64,000 bases of DNA from Stieleria maiorica (GTDB lineage Bacteria; Planctomycetota; Planctomycetia; Pirellulales; Pirellulaceae). The stretch spans positions 8,809,121 through 8,873,120 of the forward strand of contig NZ_CP036264.1 of assembly GCF_008035925.1 (NCBI RefSeq), given 5' to 3'. Below the pieces are notes generated by a model. It was not told the DNA's origin and did no database searches. It saw nothing but the letters and a program-made list of their open reading frames with translations. Position numbers and translations under genes: made by a program. Positions 17,601 through 25,787 of this stretch are shown here, one piece after another. The number at the start of each line of letters is the position of its first letter. Position 1 is the stretch's first letter.

Positions 17601-18711
17601 CGTAGGTGTCGGCGGCCGCATCGACGTCGTCCAATTCTCCACGGATCTGTTCGGGCGACATGTAAGCCGGCGTGCCGACCGCCATCCCACTTTGTGTCAC
17701 GCGGCTTTCCACATCGGTCTGCCTGGCCAACCCGAAATCCATCACGACCGGTTCCTTTTTATTGTCGATCATGATGTTGGCGGGTTTCAAGTCGCGGTGG
17801 ATCACGTTGTGCCGGTGTGCCTCGGCCAGCGCGACTGCAAGACGATGAATCAGAATGGCGGATGTCCTCTGCGGCGGCAGCTTGTCGGGCTTGATCAGCT
17901 CTCTCATCGAGCGTCCTTTGACGAACGCCATCGAGATGAAATGACGTCCGTCGATTTCTCCGACGTCAAAGACCGGACAGAGGTTGCGGTGATGCAGTTT
18001 CGCCGCCGCACGGGCCTCGCGGTAAAATCGCGTGACCAGCGATTCGTCATCGTCACAGGCAAAGCCGGGCGTCTTCAATGCGACCTGGCGATCGAGTTGG
18101 CTGTCGTGTGCCAGATAGACCTTGCCCATCGCGCCGGCGCCCAATTCCCGGATGATCCGATAGCGGCCGAATTCTGACGGCAAGTCGCCGATGCTTCGAC
18201 GATTCGCCGTTCCGACCGCGGTGTCACGGACTTGCTCGATGCGGCTGGTGTCGATCGACGCTTGGGCGGGGTGTGCCCCGTCTTCGTGGTCCGCCCGCGG
18301 TGTCAGGCGGGAATCGGCAAGCTCACGAACCAATCGCCGCAGTCTGGCGAATTGACGTGGAAAACGCGCCTCATAACTTGCCAGATCAACGTTCGATCCT
18401 GACGACCTTCGCGCCTCGTACTCCGCCAAGACGAGGTCCGCCGAAACGGTCTCGGCCGTTCCCAGTGTCGGGATCTGACGCACGTAATCCTCGAGCCGTG
18501 GCGAAAGCCCGGCGGACCAGCTTCGGTGCAGGTCGATTTTGACCAGTTCGGAAATCGCGATCTCTCGATACGGGGGCGTCGATTCGGACATCAGCCGATC
18601 ACACCAGGCGCCGAGTGCGTCCGCAGACCACTCCAGATCGAACCCCATCAGCAGCGATTCGAGTTCGTTGCGTTCCTTGACTTCCAGCAATGCGAGTCGT
18701 TGATCGGCCAT
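14680..18711 (-). CDS. Ser/Thr kinase with WD40-like and two DUF1080 domains
   Basis: The 1343-aa protein has an N-terminal helical region, a Hanks-type kinase domain at about 184-445 (GAGAMGKVY loop, VALK with K213, HRDLKPAN with D307, DFG at 325-327, GTPAYMSPEQ), a basic linker, one membrane helix at about 529-548, then an extracytoplasmic half. That half carries a WD40/YVTN-like propeller (repeated SPDGQ/SPDERF motifs, about 610-935) and two DUF1080 (3-keto-disaccharide hydrolase-like) jelly-rolls (LFPGGDLSGWSG.. and LFNGHDLTGWKQ..). It looks like a receptor kinase sensing a carbohydrate or surface ligand. The ECF sigma gene precedes it by 96 nt and the FHA genes follow. Confidence 0.94.
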   Translation of the reverse strand: MADQRLALLEVKERNELESLLMGFDLEWSADALGAWCDRLMSESTPPYREIAISELVKIDLHRSWSAGLSPRLEDYVRQIPTLGTAETVSADLVLAEYEARRSSGSNVDLASYEARFPRQFARLRRLVRELADSRLTPRADHEDGAHPAQASIDTSRIEQVRDTAVGTANRRSIGDLPSEFGRYRIIRELGAGAMGKVYLAHDSQLDRQVALKTPGFACDDDESLVTRFYREARAAAKLHHRNLCPVFDVGEIDGRHFISMAFVKGRSMRELIKPDKLPPQRTSAILIHRLAVALAEAHRHNVIHRDLKPANIMIDNKKEPVVMDFGLARQTDVESRVTQSGMAVGTPAYMSPEQIRGELDDVDAAADTYALGVILYELLTGRLPFRGPIAKVVYGVVHETPATPSSIRPEIDPQLESICAKMMAKRRSDRYPSMEAVASDLKDYLKGNTQPKPPRSTHSKTPQVSSGSEVASGITETGALNAYFAAQAAQDPTNTIVESLPTQTPELIVRPKKRVASRRGRGGGRGKWIATGFGGVLFLAGVIVYFADGSRLKVEDGTAAVIETNPDGTLKRVTTAPNPATPTDALKGRRADSPADDSAAIQSSPTAGSVTVAADGITIRTGGDARQLAMSPNGQRFAVTGVDSPGRFTIHDTQSGRQITQFDDPERPGLDTSQLSYSPDGQSLLYCTGNHVTVISATDGSAKASYEFPAPPQLAVFPKRTWALALYRIDSVHRKERAAVPQRLRIWDWKSGETLHDELAPDQNHNFPAISPDERFVTFGAEHYHVRRTLSVEGKQIALTTPTPFENTTRVRGPLIFSPDGKLAACSLKNANAMAAVVDVFTGRVVTRLDPASAQQHNEGHLYGCSLRFTPDGTQIVMADHSGHVAVWDAHSGALVRELDQFENSGNHFPPGVAVSRHGHVVVGGTTLDGRITIKHLSASVPHEDGFVSLFPGGDLSGWSGIPGRWTIRDGELVASETSGNSALQSNTALCSDREYQNFELRVDVKLEGTGQRLANSGIQFRSKLIDANSYVVAGPQADIGDGYWGSVYGEKTSGMMRAAEEDVIADIVRRDDWNAYQLRVRGDNVAISINGKEVLNDDFLGLPKSGLIGFQLHCNRDMTVRFRNARIKEFADTPTLAPPVSKVDERSDWVDLFNGHDLTGWKQRLRSGAWSVNSGYIFARASRRGEKVGGWLESERQFKDFELELEYYLERDGNSGVFLRTAPANKPTGSDQLEIQLLDDHSPKLRGKLNGTQLTGAIYGVVEPRPRASAPINQWNQMSVRALGSKITVHVNGVKLVDADLDTWKQQVNGRFQYGRGGPIGLQWYGDLVRFRNIRVRELNP

Positions 18712-18807
18712 TTTGATCGCTTGACGAGGAGTGGAATGCGAGCGTGAGGGATCGGATTGGGAAGATCGCTCGTCCCACAGGCAGCATCGCGATCGGCATG
18801 GAGACTG

Positions 18808-19476
18808 TCACATCGAATCCGATTTTTTTTCAGGATCCGTTGCGGCTTCGTCGGAAAACAGCGTAAAACGCCGCTCCAGACGCTCTTGGACCAGGTTGAG
18901 GATCCGATGGATCGTCTGTCGTGAGACCTGCAATTGCCCCGCGATTTCGCTTTTGCTGCGTCCCTCCAGACGCATCGCGATGATTTCGCCTGTTTTCGGC
19001 GGCAGCCCTTCGATCACCAGATCGATCTCCTCCCAAAGTGCCAGGGCGTCTTCGGCCGACGGTTGGTGGGAGAGCATTTGCATGTCGTCGCGAACGGCAC
19101 GTTCGGCTTGGGCGTCGCGCTGATCGGCGGTGTGTTTACGGGCGTGCGAACGTGTCTTGCGAAGTGTCAGCGTGACCAGCAACTGCCACAATTGCTGCGA
19201 GTGCGCGATTTGAAAACCGCCCGCTTCGTGACGGCGAAAGAAGGTGCGAAAGACCGACTGGACAATGTCTTCGCCGTCGAACCGTTTCAGCAGCGCGGGG
19301 TGAATGTTCTTGCCCGCCAGATAGACAAGCCGCCGCGAATAGTCATCAAACAGTTTTCGCACCGCATCGGCTTCGCCGCGCTGCAGTCGGTCCTGGAACG
19401 CAGCGAAGTCAGCCGACCGCTGCGCCGGAAATCCGGACGATCCGTCCCGATGTTCTGATGCTCCATATTCGGACAT
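18808..19476 (-). CDS. ECF RNA polymerase sigma factor (kinase-linked type)
   Basis: The 222-aa protein has sigma-2 (FDDYSRRLVYLAGKNI, RFDGEDIVQSVFRTFFRR) and sigma-4 (LPPKTGEIIAMRLEGRSKSEIAGQLQVSRQTIHRIL) regions of the large ECF/SigD-like group common in planctomycetes. No anti-sigma gene is adjacent; instead a Ser/Thr kinase gene follows. This is a known planctomycete arrangement in which the kinase is proposed to control the sigma factor. I choose the ATG at 19476 because GAGG lies 5 nt before it; in-frame ATGs at 19491 and 19539 are possible. It is the first gene of the five-gene operon. Confidence 0.9.
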   Translation of the reverse strand: MSEYGASEHRDGSSGFPAQRSADFAAFQDRLQRGEADAVRKLFDDYSRRLVYLAGKNIHPALLKRFDGEDIVQSVFRTFFRRHEAGGFQIAHSQQLWQLLVTLTLRKTRSHARKHTADQRDAQAERAVRDDMQMLSHQPSAEDALALWEEIDLVIEGLPPKTGEIIAMRLEGRSKSEIAGQLQVSRQTIHRILNLVQERLERRFTLFSDEAATDPEKKSDSM

Positions 19477-19595
19477 GTCGACCTCTGCCATTCGTGCCGG
19501 AACCGCCCCATTGATCGCCCCCGCGAACCTTAACGGCAACCCGCATGCGGCAACGGCCCCAGTTTAACCACTCCCGCCCCCACAAATCACCCAAC

Positions 19596-19652
19596 GGGGA
19601 CACGGCACAACTTAGAAATCCCCCAACGAATCGCCTAACGGGGACATGGCAC
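19596..19652. repeat. GGGGACATGGCAC repeats (left of RAYT-1)
   Basis: Two direct copies, GGGGACACGGCAC at 19596-19608 and GGGGACATGGCAC at 19640-19652, lie in the 570-bp gap between the sigma factor gene and the RAYT-like gene. They are in reverse-complement orientation to the cluster on the other side of that gene. I see no gene in the rest of 19477-20048. Confidence 0.8.
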
Positions 19653-20048
19653 AAGTTGTCAGAGACGCGGTGAGGGAGTGGCTGTCGGGGGCATTGCTTG
19701 CGATGGAATCGAGCCCACGCTGGCGGTGCGGGACGTTATTGCGACCTCTCGGTCCCGAATCATCACGGCTCGAATTAGGATCGGCCGTCGGAACACCTGG
19801 GCTGGATCAAAAGATCTCCCGGAAAGGATGCGGGGCAAAACTTCCCTGAAGTTTGATCGCCCGACCGGCCGTATGGTGGATCATCGGCCAGTGCCAGAGA
19901 TGAGCGAGAAATCGGTCTGAGACACCGGTTGCCGAAACACATCGCCGGATGACGGTGTCAACAGCTGCGGAGAGAAAGCCAAAACGATCTTCGCCGGCAG
20001 ATCCGGCGACCCGACCGCGTCTGGTCGGTAGGAGAGCATCCGCTGATG

Positions 20049-21164
20049 CTACGCCGCTTGGGCGAACAGTTCGCGAGTTCGCTTGCGAACGTGGAATGGG
20101 CGTCCAGTTTGTTTGCCTCGCTGTTGATCAATGTTCTCCGGCAAGCCTGCCATCGTCGTAAACAAGTCATCAAAGTCGGCCACCAATTCAAGCCAAATCG
20201 TTGGCGAAAGGCCCAGCCGCAGTAAAATCGGCGGGAGATGCCCTGGAGTTTTTCCCGATTTCCCGTTTACCACCTGCCGTGCCGACCAGTCGAGCAATTC
20301 CAAATATTCAGCGTTACTGATCGGCAAAAAGCCCTTGTCGCTGCATCGTGCGTGTTTCCCACTCGGTTGCGGCCCGGGTTGTGCGGTGGCTTCACAGAGA
20401 TTCACGGGCGCCAGAAACGAATCAGAAAGCCGTTGACGACTCGCTTCCTCACCCGCGTCGGACTCAGCTGACGCCTCGCTTTGCAGATCTCTGTCGATTT
20501 CAGGTTCTTTGGGCTCCGTTTCCAGGCTGGCGATACGGCGTTGAGCCGAGGTGTAGTCACTCAACTCCAGCGTTTCCGCCATGCAAGCGCGAATCCAATT
20601 CAGATCCACATAGACCGCGCAGGCCAATACCGATTCGTCATCAATGACAGGAATTCCCTTGAAGCGGTCTTCGAAGAACCGACCGCTGGCTCCGTCTTCC
20701 CGATTGGCTCTTTGGGCGACGCGTTGATTTAATAGTCGCATCCACCAGGAGACGTCGCTGAGTCGCAAACGGATTTCGCTGAGCCGGTCCGGGGAATTTC
20801 GAATCGTGTCGAGCTCCGGATCTGTCGGTGCCATGGGGTTGCCGTCAGCATCTTTGCGTTTGGGACAGATCATCAGCCAGCGCCGAGCCACTTCGGTATT
20901 GTCCCAAGTCGCAACGACATCGGGTCGTGACCGAAGCATTTGATGATGGTGAGTCGAAAGAACGGAATACGCCAAAACATCGATGGCGAACTGGGCGGCA
21001 AATCGTTCGATGAGACTTTCGACCCAACGTTTTCGATGATCGTAATTCTTGCCGGTCGCAGGATCATCACCGAGCAGATAACAAGCACGCGTGGTGCGGG
21101 TGATGGCGTGGACGATTTGAACTTCGCGAGGGTCGAGCTTATCGCCGCGGTTAGAACGTGACAT
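20049..21164 (-). CDS. REP-associated (RAYT/Y1) transposase-family protein, RAYT-1
   Basis: The 371-aa protein resembles the IS200-like/RAYT family. It has HAITRTTRACYLLGDD near the start, an HUH-type element (LSTHHHQML, normally SNHYHVVL), a GRFFEDRFKG element and YVDLNWIRAC (normally YVDLNPIRAG). At the helix where E. coli-type RAYTs carry the nucleophilic Tyr I read LLNQRVAQRAN, with no Tyr; this alignment was made by eye. AGGA lies 6 nt before the ATG. The gene is flanked by oppositely oriented GGGGACATGGCAC repeats. Codon use and GC are like the neighbours. It probably mobilises or maintains these repeats, or is a domesticated derivative. Confidence 0.82.
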   Translation of the reverse strand: MSRSNRGDKLDPREVQIVHAITRTTRACYLLGDDPATGKNYDHRKRWVESLIERFAAQFAIDVLAYSVLSTHHHQMLRSRPDVVATWDNTEVARRWLMICPKRKDADGNPMAPTDPELDTIRNSPDRLSEIRLRLSDVSWWMRLLNQRVAQRANREDGASGRFFEDRFKGIPVIDDESVLACAVYVDLNWIRACMAETLELSDYTSAQRRIASLETEPKEPEIDRDLQSEASAESDAGEEASRQRLSDSFLAPVNLCEATAQPGPQPSGKHARCSDKGFLPISNAEYLELLDWSARQVVNGKSGKTPGHLPPILLRLGLSPTIWLELVADFDDLFTTMAGLPENIDQQRGKQTGRPFHVRKRTRELFAQAA

Positions 21165-21370
21165 CGCATCCTCATACAGAGACTCGTTTCAGATTCTGCC
21201 ACGACTTGAAGCCCATCTCCAAATATCGCAGCCTAAAACGAGTCGCTCCATGCGACTCCACGGCTTGTCATTGCAACGCAGATCGAATTCAAAGTCAAGC
21301 GTTTCAGCCTAAGTTTTCGAACTCCATTCCGGTCGTCCAACGAGGATTGATATCATTGAATCAAACGACG

Positions 21371-21508
21371 GTGCCGTGTCCCCACGACCAGTGCCGTGTC
21401 CCCACGACCAGTGCCGGTGTCCCCACGCGACGGTGTCATGTCCCCGGCGAAACACGACGGTGCCATGTCCCCGGCGAAACATCCCCGGCGAAACAGTGCC
21501 ATGTCCCC
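21371..21508. repeat. Six-copy GTGCC(A/G)TGTCCCC cluster (right of RAYT-1)
   Basis: Copies start at 21371, 21391, 21411 (one extra G), 21433 (GTGTCATG variant), 21460 and 21496. The last three are followed by CGGCGAAACA, and extra CCCCGGCGAAACA units lie between them. All face the same way and are inverted relative to the copies left of RAYT-1. Short frames crossing this block on both strands translate it as repetitive peptides and are not genes. The remainder of 21165-21740 shows nothing else. Confidence 0.88.
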
Positions 21509-21740
21509 GGCGAAACATCCCCGGCGAAACATGTTCTCGGGGCTTTTTCCCCGAGCTAGCGACGCCAACCCCTTCGGGGCGGTTACGCAAGATTGACGAA
21601 AAATGCCATGCACCCAACGCGATTTGTGCGATCCACTGAATCAGTGCCCGATACAAGCGGATTGCACGTCGCGACGCCTCCACCCCATAGAATGAATGGA
21701 GTCTTGCTCGATCCTATCCACCACCCCAACAAGGTTCACG

Positions 21741-23999
21741 ATGCATTGCCAGCATCTTCGTCTTAGCACCTGGCTCATTGCACCTACCGCGTCTTTGCTA
21801 ATTGCCGTTGCCGGCGGCTGCCGACGTGAGTTGCCAACGCCGAGGACGCAGGCCGCCGCGATCGAGCGTCCAACCCACCCGACGGCTTCTGCGAAACCGG
21901 CTGCGCAGGGATTCCTCACCGAGCAAGCGGACGGGTTTTTCGAAGCCCCGTTCCTTTCCTCCCGAAACCTGGACGCGTTTGTTGCGGAAGTCAATGGTCG
22001 CGATCTCCGCAAACTGACACTTAAACCCCATCCGCAGTTGCGTCGTCCCGGCCGATTGTCGGTTGCGGACCAACTGACTTTGTTACCGAGAATCCTCCGC
22101 GCTTGCCCAAACATCGAATCACTCCGGATACATCAATGGACTCTTAAAATCAGTGACCTTGCCGTCGCGGTCCAATCAGAGAACCTGCAAGAGCTGGCGG
22201 TGCTCTCCTGCATCGTCGTCGACGAACCCGTCGAATTCGCAACTTCGACCTCGTCCAACTTGCGAAAGCTGACGCTGACTAGCTGTCTCGGCGGGCGCCG
22301 GATCGAAACCAGCAGCGGCGAGCTCGACATGGCTTGGACGAATACGATCGACCAATCATGGGCACAACTGCTTGCCTGGACACCGAAGCTGGAAGTGCTG
22401 CGTGTGAGCGCACACTTTCGCGAGCAAGGCAGCATTGCCGGAACCGACTGGCCGTTTGCCGACCTGCCAAATCTGCGGACCGTGCATCTGGGAGACTACA
22501 CCCAGGACGCATTGGTCGAGAGCATGTTAAGTGAGTTGCCGAATTTGCAATCGCTGAGCATTTCGGGTGACCAATTGACCGGCGACGGCTGGATGCCGAA
22601 CAAGCTCTCGGCGGTTCGCGACTTGGAACTGTATGGCTGTGAGGGCATCTCACCGGAAAAACTTGAGGCAATCTTCTCTTCCACACCACTGCTCGAATCA
22701 CTCAGCCTGAGAATCTGGCGCGACTCGTTGACGGCCCGTTTCGATTTTTCGGAATCCACCAAGCTTCAGGAACTCTCTATCGTGGTGCCCAACAGGAAAT
22801 CACGACTGAGCTTCCATGGACTCTCATCGGCGGCGAGCCTGAAATCATTGACAATTCGAGGCGTTACACCTGAAGCGTTATCGCGCGTGAACTTGTCGCA
22901 ATTCAAAACGTTGCGGACACTTGACCTTGCCAGTTGCGGCGCAACCCAGACCGTGCTTGCTGGCCTACCCGGATCTTTGGAATCGATCCGCTTGGCAAAT
23001 TTTGCGAAAACCAAGCCAGACACTGCAAACACAGACGTGAGCTTTGCACACCTCACTCAGCTAACGTCGTTCACATTCGATGCCGGTTCGTTGGAAGCGG
23101 AACTGATCGAATCGTTGCCGAACCAACTCACATCTCTGGCATTGCATCATTGCGATATGCCTAACAGCACCGTCGCGGCACTATTGTCGCGACTCGACCG
23201 TCTGGAAACACTCAGCCTGACTTGGCTACACGGAGGACGAGGGTATGGGGACGATTCAGAAGCGGTGACGGGAGAGGGGTGGGACTTTGCCTGTCGCGAC
23301 CGATTGCGGACGCTCGACCTGAGCAAGTGTTTTTACCTGAACGATGAGTTGATTCAGCGGATCTCGGAGCAGCTGAAAGGTTTAGAATCTTTAAAACTGG
23401 CTGAGCAACGTCATTTGACGGGTCGCCAGTGGCAGCTCGACCGTCTACCGAAGCTCAACGACTTGGACCTGCGAGAGTTGCCCAAGCTGGGGAACAACCT
23501 ACTCCAACACCTGCCGGCGTCGCTCGAATCGTTACGGCTAGAGGACTGCGAGCAGTTAACCGGCGAATCATGGCAACTCGACACGCTTGGCAAGCTGGCT
23601 GAAGTGCGAATCGCGAAGTGTGAGTCGCTGCGATCGCTGGGCAGTCGACTGCCGGGTTCACTGAAAAGGTTGAACGTCCACTATTGTCCGCAAATGCTGT
23701 GCTCTGACCTCGATTATTCCTCGTTCGCTCAGTTGCAACGTCTATCACTGACAGACTGCTACCAATTCGATGTCAAACGCTTGTTCAGGGAGTTACCCCG
23801 GCACGCCGATTCCCTTCACACCCTGACATTAACGGGCTGTGAATCACTGCAGGACGCGGACTGGGACATGTCTGCATTAAATGACACGCTGCAGATCGTG
23901 ATCTACAACGAAGCGGAGCCCGCCTACCGAGGCGGGCTCAAGCAAGAGCTCGGTGAGCAGTTGCAAAAACAACTACCGGACTGCGTGATCGTGTTGTAA
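21741..23999 (+). CDS. Leucine-rich-repeat lipoprotein
   Basis: The 752-aa protein starts MHCQHLRLSTWLIAPTASLL with a lipoprotein-like signal (IAVAGGC), then a low-complexity linker and a long array of irregular leucine-rich repeats (LRTVHLGDYTQ, LQSLSISGDQL, LRTLDLASCGA, LESLKLAEQRHL, LNDLDLRELPKL, LKRLNVHYC). Repeats of about 24-26 residues suggest an RI/cysteine-containing-type solenoid for protein binding at the envelope. I use the ATG at 21741 with AAGG upstream; an in-frame ATG at 21696 would hide the signal. The last codons contain a perfect 10-bp stem (23916-23939). It stands alone. Confidence 0.85.
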   Translation: MHCQHLRLSTWLIAPTASLLIAVAGGCRRELPTPRTQAAAIERPTHPTASAKPAAQGFLTEQADGFFEAPFLSSRNLDAFVAEVNGRDLRKLTLKPHPQLRRPGRLSVADQLTLLPRILRACPNIESLRIHQWTLKISDLAVAVQSENLQELAVLSCIVVDEPVEFATSTSSNLRKLTLTSCLGGRRIETSSGELDMAWTNTIDQSWAQLLAWTPKLEVLRVSAHFREQGSIAGTDWPFADLPNLRTVHLGDYTQDALVESMLSELPNLQSLSISGDQLTGDGWMPNKLSAVRDLELYGCEGISPEKLEAIFSSTPLLESLSLRIWRDSLTARFDFSESTKLQELSIVVPNRKSRLSFHGLSSAASLKSLTIRGVTPEALSRVNLSQFKTLRTLDLASCGATQTVLAGLPGSLESIRLANFAKTKPDTANTDVSFAHLTQLTSFTFDAGSLEAELIESLPNQLTSLALHHCDMPNSTVAALLSRLDRLETLSLTWLHGGRGYGDDSEAVTGEGWDFACRDRLRTLDLSKCFYLNDELIQRISEQLKGLESLKLAEQRHLTGRQWQLDRLPKLNDLDLRELPKLGNNLLQHLPASLESLRLEDCEQLTGESWQLDTLGKLAEVRIAKCESLRSLGSRLPGSLKRLNVHYCPQMLCSDLDYSSFAQLQRLSLTDCYQFDVKRLFRELPRHADSLHTLTLTGCESLQDADWDMSALNDTLQIVIYNEAEPAYRGGLKQELGEQLQKQLPDCVIVL
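23916..23939 (+). repeat. Perfect hairpin inside the 3' end of the LRR gene
   Basis: GAGCCCGCCT (23916-23925) and AGGCGGGCTC (23930-23939) form a 10-bp perfect GC-rich stem with an ACCG loop inside the coding sequence (residues EPAYRGGL), 60 nt before the stop. There is no U-tract. Confidence 0.8.
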
Positions 24000-24109
24000 G
24001 GCTGAAACGCTGCTCAAAATCTTGCTGAGGGGCATGTTGCTGAGAGACACGCCACTTCTTGACGCCACCATTCATTCTTACGATCGTCGTGCGCCCCTGC
24101 CGTCTCACG

Positions 24110-25567
24110 TCACTTTTTCTTGCGTTTCGGTTGGGTCCGGTACGTGGCTCCGTTGTCGGCCGGGAGCGATTGATGCCACTGGATTAATGCTCGCGTTAAC
24201 TCGGCCACAGTATCGGGGTGCTGGGATGCGATGTTGTGCTTCTCCGAGCGATCGGTTTCAAGGTTGTACAGCTGCGGATCCGATCCGTCGTATTCACAGA
24301 GCAGTTTCCATCGGCCCGACCGGACGGCCAGATCCGGCAGATCGTCTTCGCCATAGAACGTGTCACGATCGGGCGGCCGACGAAAGAAGATCGGCGCAGT
24401 CCGCGAGCCGCCGTCGCCCAGCAGCGTTCCGACGAGTGTCTCGCCGTCATACGTGACACCAGCCGGTCGCGGCGTCCCCGTCAACTCCAACAGGGTCGGC
24501 ACAAGATCGATCGCGGCAAACACCGAGTCGGTGTCCACATGGTTTTGCTTATTGAGAATCTTGGGCCCCCAAGCCACCAACGGCGATCGCACTCCGCCTT
24601 CATACAGATGCGTCTTGTAGCCTCGAAACGGCCCCGCTTCTCCGGCCCCCGGCTGCGGTCCGTTGTCCGAGCAGATCAGAATCAACGTGTTGTCATACAA
24701 CTCCTTGTCATTTCGAATGCGGTCGAACAACGCTCCGAATTGCTTGTCCATGGCTTCGAGCACGGACAGGTAAAGTCGACGCATGGAGCCGTCACCCCAG
24801 GTCTCCACCGGTGGCCAAAACGGCGAGTGCACGTCGTCGGGCCACAGATTGATGTAGAACGGCTTGTCGGCAGCGGTGGCGTGGTCGATAAACGAGACGG
24901 CCGCCTCGACGAAGCCCGACGTGATCTCCGAGCGAAGCATCCATTGATATCCTTCGCCGAGGCTTTCGGCGCGATCCCAAATCCGTCCCGGCTCCTTGTC
25001 GCCGGGCTTGAGCGTCAACGGCAACAACTTCGGTCCCATGCCTTCAAAATTGGTCAGCGACGCATCAAAACCATAGTCGGTGATCGGCGGTGCATCGTTC
25101 ACGTCTCGCTGGCCGCCCATGTGCCATTTTCCGAAGTGCCCTGTCGCATAACCGGCTTGGTTCAACGAACGCGCCAACATCGGAGCTTCGGGATCAAGCC
25201 ACTGGGCCATGCCTCGCTCTTCATTGCTGTTGCGGTTGTTCAAGTACGACGTGATCCGCCAACGTTGGGGGTATTGCCCGGTCGAAATGGCAACCCGCGA
25301 GGGAGAACAAATCGGCGAGTTGACGTAAAACTGCTCGAATCGAATCCCCTCGGCAGCCAGACGGTCGATGTTCGGAGTCGCGGCATCATCGTTGCCGAAG
25401 CACGAAAAATCCCCCCAGCCCATGTCGTCGATGAAAACCAGGACGATGTTCGGCGGTGTCTCTGCGGCTTGGCATGACGTTTCAATGCCAACGGCATACA
25501 CAACAACCGCCAGCAGCGCGACACACGGCGTGAGCCAACGACGAACGGGAAGAATACTTCGCATCAT
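24110..25567 (-). CDS. Secreted type I sulfatase
   Basis: This 485-aa arylsulfatase-type hydrolase has a signal peptide (MMRSILPVRRWLTPCVALLAVV...CQA) followed by NIVLVFIDDMGWGDFSCFG, where the DD pair binds Ca2+. The sulfatase signature SPICSPSRVAISTGQYP has C87 as the formylglycine precursor, and GHFGKWHMGG and CSDNGPQPGAGE complete the active site. Planctomycetes use many such enzymes to desulfate marine polysaccharides. I start at the ATG at 25567 with AGGA upstream; the frame is open 26 codons further. It is divergent from the aldolase gene (220-bp gap). The substrate cannot be told. Confidence 0.95.
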   Translation of the reverse strand: MMRSILPVRRWLTPCVALLAVVVYAVGIETSCQAAETPPNIVLVFIDDMGWGDFSCFGNDDAATPNIDRLAAEGIRFEQFYVNSPICSPSRVAISTGQYPQRWRITSYLNNRNSNEERGMAQWLDPEAPMLARSLNQAGYATGHFGKWHMGGQRDVNDAPPITDYGFDASLTNFEGMGPKLLPLTLKPGDKEPGRIWDRAESLGEGYQWMLRSEITSGFVEAAVSFIDHATAADKPFYINLWPDDVHSPFWPPVETWGDGSMRRLYLSVLEAMDKQFGALFDRIRNDKELYDNTLILICSDNGPQPGAGEAGPFRGYKTHLYEGGVRSPLVAWGPKILNKQNHVDTDSVFAAIDLVPTLLELTGTPRPAGVTYDGETLVGTLLGDGGSRTAPIFFRRPPDRDTFYGEDDLPDLAVRSGRWKLLCEYDGSDPQLYNLETDRSEKHNIASQHPDTVAELTRALIQWHQSLPADNGATYRTQPKRKKK

Positions 25568-25787
25568 GGTTGATCCTATCTGTGGGAATCCGGTGGTTTG
25601 GTTTCGATTTACCTTGCCCGCACAGGCCCGGGCCGGTTGATGCAAGCGGCTATTCTACCCCGGCTTGCAAGACGTCTGAATGAGATCATCCGTCGTGGCA
25701 ATGAGGAATGTTGTCAAACGCAAGGATCGAGATTTCAGTATGATGCGACCGAGCGGCAGAGCAATTCGTTTCGACAAGGACAATAGA

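Noticed and set aside
21158..21639. Frames across the GTGCCATGTCCCC cluster
   Set aside because: Repetitive peptides (CHVPGETSPAK) that mirror the DNA repeat.
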